A stretch of 64,000 bases of DNA from Albidovulum aestuarii (GTDB taxonomy: Bacteria > Pseudomonadota > Alphaproteobacteria > Rhodobacterales > Rhodobacteraceae). The translations under genes were made by a program, and so were the position numbers. Below are positions 53,503 to 62,003 of the stretch, piece after piece; position 1 is the first letter of the stretch, and each line of letters starts with the position of its first letter. A model generated the notes under the pieces. That model saw nothing but the letters and a program-made list of their open reading frames with translations. It searched no databases and was not told the DNA's origin. The stretch covers positions 124,001 to 188,000 of the forward strand of contig NZ_JASBQQ010000001.1 of assembly GCF_029961185.1 (NCBI RefSeq). Direction: 5' to 3'.

Positions 53503-54042
53503 ATAGCCCGCAGACCGCACAACGCCCCGCCGCAACGCGATACGGGACCTCGCGTCAATGACCGCATCCGTGCCCCTGAGATTCGCCTGATCGGCGCCGA
53601 GGGGGAAAATGTCGGCGTCGTCACGCCCTCCCGCGCCATGCAGATGGCCGAGGAAGCCGGACTTGACCTCGTGGAGATTTCACCGAACGCGGTGCCGCCG
53701 GTCTGCAAGATCATGGACTTCGGCAAGTTCAAATATGAACAGCAGAAGAAAGAAGCCGAGGCCCGCAAGAAGCAGAAGATCATCGAGATCAAGGAAATCA
53801 AATTCCGGCCCGGGACGGATACGCATGACTATGACGTCAAGATGCGCTCGGTCGTAAAGTTCCTCGAAGGTGGCGACAAGGTGAAGGTCACCCTGCGCTT
53901 CCGCGGCCGCGAGATGGCGCACCAGGAACTGGGCCTTGAGCTTCTGAAACGCGTGGCGGCGGATGTCGAGGAAATCGGCAAGATCGAGAATATGCCGAAG
54001 CTTGAAGGCCGTCAGATGGTGATGATGATCGGCCCGCGCTAG
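53503..54042 (+). CDS. infC: Translation initiation factor IF-3, ATA start
   Basis: IF-3 (179 residues) binds the 30S subunit and rejects wrong start codons. Blocks [22 protein letters not shown] (two parts), [18 protein letters not shown] and [29 protein letters not shown] are all canonical. The product begins at an ATA codon, seven bases after AAGGAG, giving the family start ARRPHN; no ATG, GTG or TTG stands there, and the ORF continues upstream only by chance. Rare start codons (AUU in E. coli) are how infC autoregulates, so ATA here is probably meaningful. Confidence 0.92.
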   Translation: MARRPHNAPPQRDTGPRVNDRIRAPEIRLIGAEGENVGVVTPSRAMQMAEEAGLDLVEISPNAVPPVCKIMDFGKFKYEQQKKEAEARKKQKIIEIKEIKFRPGTDTHDYDVKMRSVVKFLEGGDKVKVTLRFRGREMAHQELGLELLKRVAADVEEIGKIENMPKLEGRQMVMMIGPR

Positions 54043-54203
54043 TCTGGAGTCATGCACCGATTATGCGCCCTCGCACATGCGGGGGCGTTTTCGTTTGTGG
54101 ATATCGCAAACGGATTATTCGTCACCGTTGCACGTGCGTCACTCGCAATCGTGCTGGTCCGGTCCTAGGATCGCCGCAGAACGAGGCAGTCAGGGACGCG
54201 TCG

Positions 54204-55466
54204 ATGCACCCGGAACTCATTGTTACACTCCGGGGATATAACCGGTCGCTCTTTCTCGCCGATCTTACCGCTGGAATAACCGTGGCCATGGTGGCCCTGC
54301 CCCTGAGCATCGCCATCGCAATCGCGTCGGGCGCCACCCCGGCGCAGGGGCTGGTGACCGCGATCATCGGCGGTTTCCTGATCTCGGCTTTCGGCGGCAG
54401 CCGGGTGCAGATCGGCGGACCAACCGGCGCGTTCATCGTCGTCGTCTATGCGGTGATCGCGGAACATGGCTATGACGGGCTGCTGATCGCGACCCTGATG
54501 GCCGGTGCCCTGCTCCTGATCGCGGCAGCCCTGCGGCTAGGCAACCTGATCGCGTTCATCCCGGAAGCTGTCGTCAACGGCTTCACGATCGGCATTGCCG
54601 CGATCATTGCGACGAGCCAGATGAAGGATCTTCTCGGGCTTCAGACCGGTTCGGTACCTGCCGACTTTCTCGAAAAACTCCCCGTTCTCTGGCAGGCCCG
54701 GGACAGTCTCAGCCTCCTTGCGCTTGGCCTTGGGCTACTGACGATGGTCCTGATCGTCGTATTCCGGCGAGCCGCACCAAAGGCGCCGGGCCTGATTGTC
54801 GCCGTGGCACTTACATCGGCTGCCGTTGTCATCTTTGATCTGCCCATCGACACGATCAATGACCATTTCGGGGCGCTGCCGCAATCCCTGCCCCTGCCGG
54901 CACTTCCAGAAATCACGCTTGACCGCCTGACCACGCTGCTACCTTCCGCCTTCGTCATCGCCTTTCTCGCAGGCGTCGAATCCCTTCTGTCCGCCATGGT
55001 GGCCGACCGCATGACGGATACGCGCCACCGACCAAATGCCGAGGTGTTGGCGCAAGGCCTCGCCAATATCGGGTCGGCATTCATGGGCGGACTACCGGCG
55101 ACCGGGGCCATCGCGCGCACGGCCACTAATATCCGGGCAGGTGGGCGGACACCGGTGGCCGGGATCATCCACGCGCTGACCATCCTGATCTTCGTGCTCG
55201 CTGCCGCCCCGCTTGCCGGATACCTCGCAATGCCGGCGCTGGCCGCATTGCTGATCCTCACGGCCTGGAACATGAGTGAGCCGCAAAAGTGGGGGCACTA
55301 TGCGCGCGCGCGCAAATCCGATCGAATCTTGCTGATCCTTACATTGGTCCTCACGCTCGTCGCCGATCTGACCGTCGCGATCGGGGTAGGCGTTGCGGTC
55401 GGCCTCGCTCTCAGGCTAAGGCGCAGGAACGTGCCGCCGGCGGAATGGGATACGCCCGAGCGGTAA
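54204..55466 (+). CDS. SulP-family anion transporter without STAS domain
   Basis: A 420-residue membrane protein with about 11-12 helices and the SulP signature region (LPLSIAIAIASGATPAQGLVTAIIGGFLISAFGGSRVQIGGPTGAFIV, in parts). Most SulP proteins end with a cytoplasmic STAS domain; this one stops a few residues after the last helix (RLRRRNVPPAEWDTPER). Substrate could be sulfate or bicarbonate; proximity to sulfur genes is not close enough to decide. Start ATG 54204 chosen over the ORF extension to 54063. Confidence 0.85.
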   Translation: MHPELIVTLRGYNRSLFLADLTAGITVAMVALPLSIAIAIASGATPAQGLVTAIIGGFLISAFGGSRVQIGGPTGAFIVVVYAVIAEHGYDGLLIATLMAGALLLIAAALRLGNLIAFIPEAVVNGFTIGIAAIIATSQMKDLLGLQTGSVPADFLEKLPVLWQARDSLSLLALGLGLLTMVLIVVFRRAAPKAPGLIVAVALTSAAVVIFDLPIDTINDHFGALPQSLPLPALPEITLDRLTTLLPSAFVIAFLAGVESLLSAMVADRMTDTRHRPNAEVLAQGLANIGSAFMGGLPATGAIARTATNIRAGGRTPVAGIIHALTILIFVLAAAPLAGYLAMPALAALLILTAWNMSEPQKWGHYARARKSDRILLILTLVLTLVADLTVAIGVGVAVGLALRLRRRNVPPAEWDTPER

Positions 55467-55484
55467 TCTGACGCGAGGGGCCGG

Positions 55485-56270
55485 ATGCTATCCTATCAGC
55501 ACATCTATCACGCGGGTAATCTGGCCGACGTGCACAAACATGCGCTGTTGGCGGTGATGCTGGACTACCTGACCCGCAAGACAAAACCCCTGTCTTATAT
55601 CGAGACCCATGCCGGACGCGGCCTCTATGATCTTGCAGCGCCGGAGGCGGCGAAGACCGGCGAAGCCCTCGCAGGGATCGTGAAGCTGGCCGGACAGTTT
55701 GCGGAAGACCATCCTTATTCCCGTGTCCTGTCAGGCGTCTCGGCGCATCACGGGCCAACGGCATATCCCGGCTCCCCCCTCGTGGCGGCGTTTTCCCTGC
55801 GCGATGGCGACCGGATGCATCTGGCAGAGCTTCACCCCCGCGAAGTCACAGTGCTGCGCGAGGTGATGGAGCCGTTTGGCGCGCATATCCGGCAGGAGGA
55901 CGGGGCGCAGATGGCGCTGGCCGTGACCCCGCCTGAGCCACGCCGGGGGCTGATGCTGATCGACCCGAGTTATGAGGTGAAGGCCGAGTACACCGCCCTG
56001 CCCGCGCTGATCGCCAAGGTTCATGCCAAGTGGAACGTCGGCGTGATCGCGCTCTGGTATCCGATTCTGACGAGCGGCGCGCATGTGGCGATGCTGGCCG
56101 AACTGGAGCGCGCTTCCTATCCCAAGGCTTTGCGGCACGAGGTGCGCTTTCCGCCTGCCCGGGAGGGACACGGCATGGTCGGGTCGGGCATGTTCATCCT
56201 GAACACGCCCTTCGGAACCGAAGGTGAAGCGGACCGATTGAGCGCGGTTTTTGCCTCTCATTCGGCATAG
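55485..56270 (+). CDS. rlmJ: 23S rRNA (adenine-2030-N6)-methyltransferase RlmJ
   Basis: RlmJ methylates A2030 of 23S rRNA. The 261-residue protein begins MLSYQHIYHAGNLADVHKH, a hallmark of the family, with SAM-binding YIETHAGRGLYDL and the catalytic DPPY-type motif as LMLIDPSYEVK. ATG 55485 lies 18 bases after the SulP gene. A hairpin terminator follows. Confidence 0.94.
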   Translation: MLSYQHIYHAGNLADVHKHALLAVMLDYLTRKTKPLSYIETHAGRGLYDLAAPEAAKTGEALAGIVKLAGQFAEDHPYSRVLSGVSAHHGPTAYPGSPLVAAFSLRDGDRMHLAELHPREVTVLREVMEPFGAHIRQEDGAQMALAVTPPEPRRGLMLIDPSYEVKAEYTALPALIAKVHAKWNVGVIALWYPILTSGAHVAMLAELERASYPKALRHEVRFPPAREGHGMVGSGMFILNTPFGTEGEADRLSAVFASHSA

Positions 56271-56274
56271 ACAA

Positions 56275-56299
56275 AAGGCCGGGGATCGCCCCCGGCCTT
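56275..56299. terminator. Bidirectional intrinsic terminator between rlmJ and coxM-like gene
   Basis: AAGGCCGGGG / CCCCGGCCTT arms of 10 bp with a 5-nt loop. A TTTT run follows on the minus strand, so it serves the coxM-like gene as well as rlmJ. Confidence 0.8.
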
Positions 56300-56333
56300 C
56301 CTTTGGTCATATGCGGCTCGGCGAAAGGCAGCC

Positions 56334-57122
56334 TCAGGAGGCCGCGACCGCCCGCGTCGTCAGTACCTTCGCCAGATGTGCGCGATAGGCAGGCGTTCCA
56401 TGCAGATCGCCGATCATGCCGTCGGCGCTCAGGCTCAGCCCCTTCACCGCGTCGGCTGAGAAGTTGCCCGACAGGGCGGCTTCAGCCTCGCTCCAGCGGA
56501 AAACACCTTCCTCTGACGCGCCGGTGACGGCAACCCGGGCGCCGCCCGCATATTTCGCGACGAAAACACCGGTCAGGGCGAAGCGCGAGGCAGGCTGGTC
56601 GAACTTCTGGTAGTTCGCCTTTTCGGGCACCGGGAAGCGAACCTCGGTGATGATCTCACCCGGTTCCAACGCGGTGGCGAAAAGCCCTTCGAAGAAATCA
56701 TCCGCCGCGATCTTCCGGGCATTGGTCACGATCGTTGCGCCCGAGGCGAGGACCGCCGCCGGATAGCAGGCCGAAGGGTCGTTATTGGCGAGTGATCCGC
56801 CGATCGTGCCCTTGTTCCTGACCGCCGGATCGCCGATCCCACCCGCAAGCGCAGCCAGCGCCGGGTATTTCGCCGCCGCCTCCTTCGCCACGGTTGCATG
56901 GGTCGTTGCCCCGCCGATGCAGAGCGACCCGTCATCTCCGGTGCAGACGCCCTGCATCTCCTTGATCCCGGAGAGGCTTACCAGCACCGACGGCGCCGCG
57001 AGCCGCTGCTTCAGCGAGGGGATCAGGGTCTGCCCGCCACCCAGCGCCTGCGCGTCCTCACGGCCAAGCGCCTTGACGGCGTCGGCGATGGTCGTGGGCT
57101 TTTCGAATTCGAATGCGTACAT
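56334..57122 (-). CDS. Molybdenum hydroxylase FAD subunit (CoxM-like)
   Basis: A 262-residue FAD-binding subunit of the xanthine dehydrogenase family. FAD motifs are GGGQTLIP (residues about 28-35) and the central NKGTIGGSLANNDPSA (matching the TIGGN/TIGGxxA blocks). It receives electrons from the 2Fe-2S subunit in the hetero-trimer encoded by the three genes in order S-L-M. It is the last gene, twelve bases after the large subunit. Confidence 0.9.
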   Translation of the reverse strand: MYAFEFEKPTTIADAVKALGREDAQALGGGQTLIPSLKQRLAAPSVLVSLSGIKEMQGVCTGDDGSLCIGGATTHATVAKEAAAKYPALAALAGGIGDPAVRNKGTIGGSLANNDPSACYPAAVLASGATIVTNARKIAADDFFEGLFATALEPGEIITEVRFPVPEKANYQKFDQPASRFALTGVFVAKYAGGARVAVTGASEEGVFRWSEAEAALSGNFSADAVKGLSLSADGMIGDLHGTPAYRAHLAKVLTTRAVAAS

Positions 57123-57133
57123 GGTTTTCTCCC

Positions 57134-59509
57134 TCAGCCCTGCATCGCCGCCCAGACCCGCGAGGGGCTGACTGGCATGTCGATATGATCCACCTTGTGC
57201 CCGCCGCGCTGAAGCGCGTCGATCACGGCATTGACGACCGCAGGCGGCGACCCGATGGCCCCCGCCTCGCCACAGCCTTTCACGCCGAGCGGGTTGTGGG
57301 TACAGGGCGTCTGGCAGGAATGGTCCACATTGTAGAACGGCACATCATCGGCGCGCGGCATGGCGTAGTCCATGTAGGACCCGCTCAGTAGCTGGCCATT
57401 GCCGTCATAGGATGTGTTTTCGCACAAAGCCTGACCGATCCCCTGCCCGACGCCGCCATGGACCTGGCCCTCGACGATCATCGGGTTCATGACATTGCCG
57501 AAATCGTCGGCGCAGTGGAAAGCCGCGACCTCGACCTTGCCGGTGTCGGGATCGACCTCCACCTCGCAGATATAGGCGCCTGCCGGATAGGTGAAGTTGG
57601 CAGGATCGTAAAAGGCGGTTTCCTCCAGCCCCGGTTCCAGCGTCTCCAGCGGGTAGTTGTGCGGCACATAGGCCGAAAACGCGATCTCGCCGAAGGTTTT
57701 GGCCTTGTCGGTCCCCGCCACGCTGAAGCTGCCGTTTTCGAAGGTGATGTCCTCCTCGGCGGCTTCCAGCATATGGGCGGCGATCTTCTTGCCCTTTGCG
57801 ATGATCTTGTCGACCGCCCGGTTCATGGCCGAGCCGCAGACCGCGAGAGATCGTGAGCCATAGGAACCCATGCCAAACGGGATCTTCGATGTGTCGCCAT
57901 GAACGATTTCAACCGAACTTTCCGGGATACCCAGTTTCTCGGCCACGATCTGAGCGAAGACGGTTTCATGCCCCTGACCATGGCTGTGCGCGCCGGTCAT
58001 CACACTGATATTGCCGGTCGCGTTCACCCGCACGGTTGCTGCGTCGTAAAGCCCGACACGAGAGCCGAGCACACCGACGAGATGCGACGGCGCGATGCCG
58101 CAGGCCTCGATCCAGGTCGACAGCCCCATGCCGCGCAGCTTGCCCTTGGCGGCAGAGGCCGCACGGCGCGCCTCGAACCCCGCCACGTCCGCCATCTGCA
58201 TCGCCTTGTCGAGCGTGGCATGATAGTCGCCCGTGTCGTAGGCAAGGCCCACGGGCGTCGTGTAGGGGAACATGTCCTTGGTCAACAGGTTCTTGCGCCG
58301 CACCTCGAACGGATCAAGCCCCAGTTCGCGGCACATCTTGTCGACAACCCGCTCCAGCGAGAAGGTCGCCTCGGGCCGTCCGGCACCGCGATAGGCATCG
58401 ACCGGTGCGGTATTGGTGAAGACCGTCTTCACGTTCACATAGACATTGGGCACCTTGTAGGGCCCTGCCATAAGTGTGCCATGCAGGAAGGTCGGCGTCA
58501 CGGTCGCGAAGTTCGACAGATACGCCCCGACATTGGCCATCGTCTCGGTCCTGAAGGCGATGAAGGTGCCGTCCTTTTCGCAGGCCAGTTCGATCTTCGT
58601 CACATGGTCGCGGCCATGGGCGTCCGACAGGAAGCTTTCCGACCGTTCCGCCGTCCAGCGCACCGGCCGGGCGAGCTTTTTCGCCGCCGCCAGCACGAGC
58701 GCTTCCTCACCGTAATGGTAGATCTTCGATCCGAAGCCGCCACCCACATCGGGCGCAACCACGGTCAGCTTGTTCTCCGGGATACCCAGCACGAAAGCCG
58801 CCACCAGAAGACGCGTCAGGTGCGGGTTCTGGCTCGTCGTGGTCAGCTTGTAGTCGCCGGTGCCGGGGAAATACTCGCCAATCGACGCGCGCGGTTCCAT
58901 CGCGTTCGGCACCAGCCGGTTGTTCACCAGTTCCAGCGTCGTGACATGCGGCGCGTTTTTGATCGCCTCATCCACCGCTGCGCGGTTGTCCTCGATCCAG
59001 CCCCAGTCGTAGCACTGGTTGTCGGGGATCTCGTCATGGACGCGGTTCGATGCATCGGCGAGCGCCGCGCCCATGTCGATGATCGCGGGCAATTCCTCGA
59101 TCTCGGTATCGCCGGCCAGCTGTTCAGCCGCATCCTTCGCCTGGGCGTAGGTCTCAGCCACCACGGCGGCATAGGCGTCACCGACATGGCGCACCTTGCC
59201 ATGGGCCAGGACCGGGCGCTTCGGTTCGCGCATCGGCTCGCCGTTGCGCGAGTTGATCAGCCAGCCCGCCGGATTGCCGCCGACATCCTTGAAATCCTCG
59301 CCGGTAAAGACGGCAAGGACGCCCGGCATCCCTGCCGCAGCGGACGTGTCAATCTTCACGATGCGGCCATGCGCCACCTCGGAGCGGACAAAAACCGCAT
59401 GGGCCTGTCCATGCAGGTTCAGGTCGTCGGTATAGACCCCTTTCCCGGTGAGGAAGCGGATATCTTCGCGGCGCTTGGAACTGGCGCCAATCCCGTGATC
59501 TTTCGGCAT
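57134..59509 (-). CDS. Molybdenum hydroxylase large subunit, form II CoxL-like
   Basis: A 791-residue molybdopterin-binding subunit of the xanthine oxidase family. The active-site loop reads AYRGAGR (about residues 372-378), the form II signature, rather than the AYxCSFR loop with the Cu-bound cysteine of true aerobic CO dehydrogenase; GGGFGSK (about 256-262) and the catalytic-glutamate block GCGEAGAIGSP near the C terminus are present. So it oxidises some organic substrate (aldehyde or N-heterocycle), not proven CO. ATG 59509 follows AGGGGA; the ORF extension is not conserved. Confidence 0.9.
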   Translation of the reverse strand: MPKDHGIGASSKRREDIRFLTGKGVYTDDLNLHGQAHAVFVRSEVAHGRIVKIDTSAAAGMPGVLAVFTGEDFKDVGGNPAGWLINSRNGEPMREPKRPVLAHGKVRHVGDAYAAVVAETYAQAKDAAEQLAGDTEIEELPAIIDMGAALADASNRVHDEIPDNQCYDWGWIEDNRAAVDEAIKNAPHVTTLELVNNRLVPNAMEPRASIGEYFPGTGDYKLTTTSQNPHLTRLLVAAFVLGIPENKLTVVAPDVGGGFGSKIYHYGEEALVLAAAKKLARPVRWTAERSESFLSDAHGRDHVTKIELACEKDGTFIAFRTETMANVGAYLSNFATVTPTFLHGTLMAGPYKVPNVYVNVKTVFTNTAPVDAYRGAGRPEATFSLERVVDKMCRELGLDPFEVRRKNLLTKDMFPYTTPVGLAYDTGDYHATLDKAMQMADVAGFEARRAASAAKGKLRGMGLSTWIEACGIAPSHLVGVLGSRVGLYDAATVRVNATGNISVMTGAHSHGQGHETVFAQIVAEKLGIPESSVEIVHGDTSKIPFGMGSYGSRSLAVCGSAMNRAVDKIIAKGKKIAAHMLEAAEEDITFENGSFSVAGTDKAKTFGEIAFSAYVPHNYPLETLEPGLEETAFYDPANFTYPAGAYICEVEVDPDTGKVEVAAFHCADDFGNVMNPMIVEGQVHGGVGQGIGQALCENTSYDGNGQLLSGSYMDYAMPRADDVPFYNVDHSCQTPCTHNPLGVKGCGEAGAIGSPPAVVNAVIDALQRGGHKVDHIDMPVSPSRVWAAMQG

Positions 59510-59522
59510 GTTATCCCCTCCC

Positions 59523-60008
59523 TTACTCGGCCGCGATCTTCGACACGTCCTGACCGGACGCGGCGAGGACCGCCTTGACGATGTTGTGATACCCGGTGCA
59601 GCGGCAGATATTGCCCTCAAGGTAATGCCGCACGTCGGCCTCGGAGGGCTTCGGGTTCTCGGCCAGAAGGGCCGCCGCCGACATCACCATGCCCGGTGTG
59701 CAGAAACCGCATTGCAGCCCGTGATGATCCTGAAACGCCTGCTGGATGGTCCCGAGCGAGCCATCGGCGTTTGCCATCCCCTCAATCGTGCGCACAGCTG
59801 ACCCGGACGCATCCGCCGCGAACATGGTGCAGGATTTCACCGCTTTGCCGTCGACATGCACCACACAGGCGCCGCACTGGCTCGTGTCACAGCCCACATG
59901 CGTTCCGGTCAGCCCCAGCCCCTCGCGCAAGAAGGACGACAACAGCGTCCGCCCCTCAACCTCACCGGACACGGCTTTCCCGTTCACGGTCATCGTGACC
60001 TTCGTCAT
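59523..60008 (-). CDS. Molybdenum hydroxylase [2Fe-2S] subunit (CoxS-like)
   Basis: A 161-residue iron-sulfur subunit with plant-ferredoxin cluster [15 protein letters not shown] and the helical second cluster [13 protein letters not shown] ... [13 protein letters not shown]. It hands electrons from the molybdenum centre to FAD. Start ATG 60008 follows AGGGAGG; extra upstream ORF sequence lacks similarity. First gene of the S-L-M operon, transcribed away from an ArsR regulator with a 142-bp divergent gap. Confidence 0.94.
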   Translation of the reverse strand: MTKVTMTVNGKAVSGEVEGRTLLSSFLREGLGLTGTHVGCDTSQCGACVVHVDGKAVKSCTMFAADASGSAVRTIEGMANADGSLGTIQQAFQDHHGLQCGFCTPGMVMSAAALLAENPKPSEADVRHYLEGNICRCTGYHNIVKAVLAASGQDVSKIAAE

Positions 60009-60113
60009 CAAGTCCTCCCTGAATTCTTGCTTTTCGCCACTTAAGCACGGCTTTCGGATTCTGAGAACACCGCATTTCAAATGATTTTTTGTGATTACGT
60101 CATTCTACTTTTT

Positions 60114-60138
60114 GGTTGACTGATAGCATCGATCAACC
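60114..60138. promoter_or_regulatory. Imperfect palindrome upstream of ArsR-type regulator
   Basis: GGTTGACTGAT-AGC-ATCGATCAACC is a 25-bp near-palindrome (nine of eleven pairs) 12 bases before the start of the ArsR-family gene; a further GGTTGAA half-site overlaps the start codon. Typical autoregulatory operator position for ArsR proteins. Confidence 0.5.
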
Positions 60139-60150
60139 TTATTCATCCAT

Positions 60151-60492
60151 ATGGTTGAACGAGAATCGACACCTTTGACCGATATCCTGAAAGCCGCGAG
60201 CGATCCGACGCGGCGGTCTATCCTGACGCTGCTCGCGCAGGACGGCCCGACCCGCGTCACCGAAATCGCGGCCCGCTTCGAGAAGAGCCTCAATGCCGTC
60301 TCAAAGCACATCAAAGTACTGGAAGCCGCCGGACTCGTCAGCCGCCGCACCGCCTGGCGCGAACACATCATTGAGGTTCGCATGGAACCCCTGGTCGAAA
60401 TCGACCGCTGGTTCCGCGACCTTCGGTCGATCTGGGAGATGCGGCTCGATGCCCTTGAATCGCTGCTAACCGAGGAGAACGACAATGACTGA
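60151..60492 (+). CDS. ArsR-family regulator
   Basis: A 113-residue winged-helix regulator (LTDILKAASDPTRRSILTLLAQ, then TRVTEIAARFEKSLNAVSKHIKVLEAAGLVSRR). It has no cysteine, so it is not a metal or persulfide sensor of the usual kind; regulators of this subgroup sit next to SRPBCC/AHSA1 genes, as here, and are thought to sense small ligands. It overlaps the SRPBCC gene by eight bases. A palindrome stands just upstream. Confidence 0.9.
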   Translation: MVERESTPLTDILKAASDPTRRSILTLLAQDGPTRVTEIAARFEKSLNAVSKHIKVLEAAGLVSRRTAWREHIIEVRMEPLVEIDRWFRDLRSIWEMRLDALESLLTEENDND

Positions 60493-60919
60493 TGCTGCCA
60501 CCGACCTCCGCCTTACCGTTTCACGCCTTATCAAGGCGGATGCAAAACGCATCTACGACGCGTGGCTTGACCCCGCGATGCTGTCGCGCTTCATGCGCCC
60601 CGAGGCCGATGTGACAATCCCGAAGGCGACCAACGACCCCCGCGTCGGCGGTCGTTTCGATATCCTCATGCAGGCGGGCGACAAACAGATCCCTCATGCC
60701 GGGACCTACCTGGACCTGACCCCACATGAGCGGATCGTGTTCACCTGGGAATCGCCCTTTTCCACCGACGGATCGACCGTAACCGTGACCTTCGAACCCG
60801 AGGCGGGCGGTACGAGGGTGACATTGACCCATGTGAAATTCCTCTCGGAAGAGATGAAAAACAATCACGAAAAGGGCTGGGGCGAGATTCTTGTCGCGCT
60901 CGCCGCGGAATTCACCTGA
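60485..60919 (+). CDS. SRPBCC (AHSA1-like) domain protein
   Basis: A 144-residue START-like/AHSA1 protein (VSRLIKADAKRIYDAWLDPAMLSRFMRPE, then GGRFDILM, HAGTYLDLTPHERIVFTW and TLTHVKFLSEEMKNNHEKGWGEIL, the C-terminal helix). Such proteins enclose a hydrophobic pocket. The pairing with an ArsR gene is common and suggests a ligand-response or detoxification unit. Translation is coupled to the regulator by overlap. Confidence 0.88.
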   Translation: MTDAATDLRLTVSRLIKADAKRIYDAWLDPAMLSRFMRPEADVTIPKATNDPRVGGRFDILMQAGDKQIPHAGTYLDLTPHERIVFTWESPFSTDGSTVTVTFEPEAGGTRVTLTHVKFLSEEMKNNHEKGWGEILVALAAEFT

Positions 60920-60929
60920 GGACGCGATA

Positions 60930-61621
60930 ATGATCACCGACCGCAACACTTGGCTGAACGCCCGTCTGGACCTTCTGGACGCCGAAAAGGCCCATATGCG
61001 CGCGGGCGATGCACTTGCCGCCCGCCGCCGCGCCTTGCCGAAAGTTAGAATAGACAAGACTTACCGCTTCTCCGGCGAGGACGGCCTTGTCACGCTCTCC
61101 GACCTCTTCGGCCCGCATTCGCAGCTGTTGATCTACCACTTCATGTTCGGCGCGGATTGGGAACAGGGCTGTCCGAGTTGTTCCTTCTGGGCCGATAACT
61201 TCGACGGTATCGACGCTCATCTCGCCGCCCGCAACACGGCCCTTGCTGCGTTTCGACCGCCTCCTATGACAGGCTTGCCGTCTATCGCACCCGGATGGGC
61301 TGGCGCTTTCGCTGGGTTTCGGCGGCAGGAAGTGACTTCAACGCCGATTTTAACGTCAGCTTTACGCCACAGGCGCTTGAAACCAAAAGCAATGTCTACA
61401 ACTACCGCAAAGGCGGGTTCGGCGGGGCCGAAGCCCCCGGCCTCAGCGTGTTTGAGCGCATGGAGGACGGTTCGATCCTCCACAGCTACTCGACTTATGG
61501 CCGCGGGCTGGAAGCCTTCAACGGCGCCTATCACCTTCTGGATCTGACACCAAAGGGCCGGGACGAAGGTGACCTCGACTGGACGATGCAGTGGGTGCGC
61601 CGTCACGATCAATACGCCTGA
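60930..61621 (+). pseudogene. Frameshifted DUF899 thioredoxin-like protein gene
   Basis: The first frame from ATG 60930 encodes the DUF899 N-terminal half: WLNARLDLLDAEKAHMR, LSDLFGPHSQLLIYHFMFG and the redox-like GCPSCSFWADNFDG. At about 61248-61250 one base is missing: the protein continues in the next frame with VSTASYDRLAVYRTRMGW and ends with SVFERMEDGSILHSYSTYGRG and DLDWTMQWVRRHDQYA at 61621. In frame one the text after this point is meaningless. Either a true one-base deletion has inactivated the gene or the base was lost in sequencing. It is the third gene in the ArsR operon. Confidence 0.8.
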
Positions 61622-61634
61622 AGGGAGGTGGCAG

Positions 61635-62003
61635 ATGGAACCGCTCAACTGGCCCGCCGTGATCGTCGGCACGATATTGGCCTTCGGCCTCGGCATGCTT
61701 TGGTTTGGCCCGGTATTCGGTAAGGCCTGGGCACGGGGCACCCACGGCATCATCCCACCCGACCGGCCGCCCCTCGCCGCGATGACGCTGCAATTCGCGG
61801 GCACGTTCCTGCTTGCACTGGTGATCGGAACTACGGCCCAGACCCACGCACTCGGCACTGCCATCGCGGTCCTTCTGGTGGTGGCCATACTGCAACTCGC
61901 GGGCGGGCTCTTCAGCCAGAAATCAGTCGCCGCTGCACTCATCGACGGCGGCTACATCCTTGCAATGGGCTCGATCATGATCCTTGCACAGGGCCTGCTC
62001 TGA
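61635..62003 (+). CDS. DUF1761 membrane protein
   Basis: A 122-residue protein with four hydrophobic helices (WPAVIVGTILAFGLGMLWFGP, LQFAGTFLLALVIGT, LGTAIAVLLVVAILQLAGGLF and SVAAALIDGGYILAMGSIMI in parts), the DUF1761 pattern with an early GxxWFGPxFGKxW. ATG 61635 follows GGGAGG. It ends the ArsR operon, and its last 29 bases overlap the 3' end of the convergent molybdopterin-binding gene. Function unknown. Confidence 0.85.
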   Translation: MEPLNWPAVIVGTILAFGLGMLWFGPVFGKAWARGTHGIIPPDRPPLAAMTLQFAGTFLLALVIGTTAQTHALGTAIAVLLVVAILQLAGGLFSQKSVAAALIDGGYILAMGSIMILAQGLL

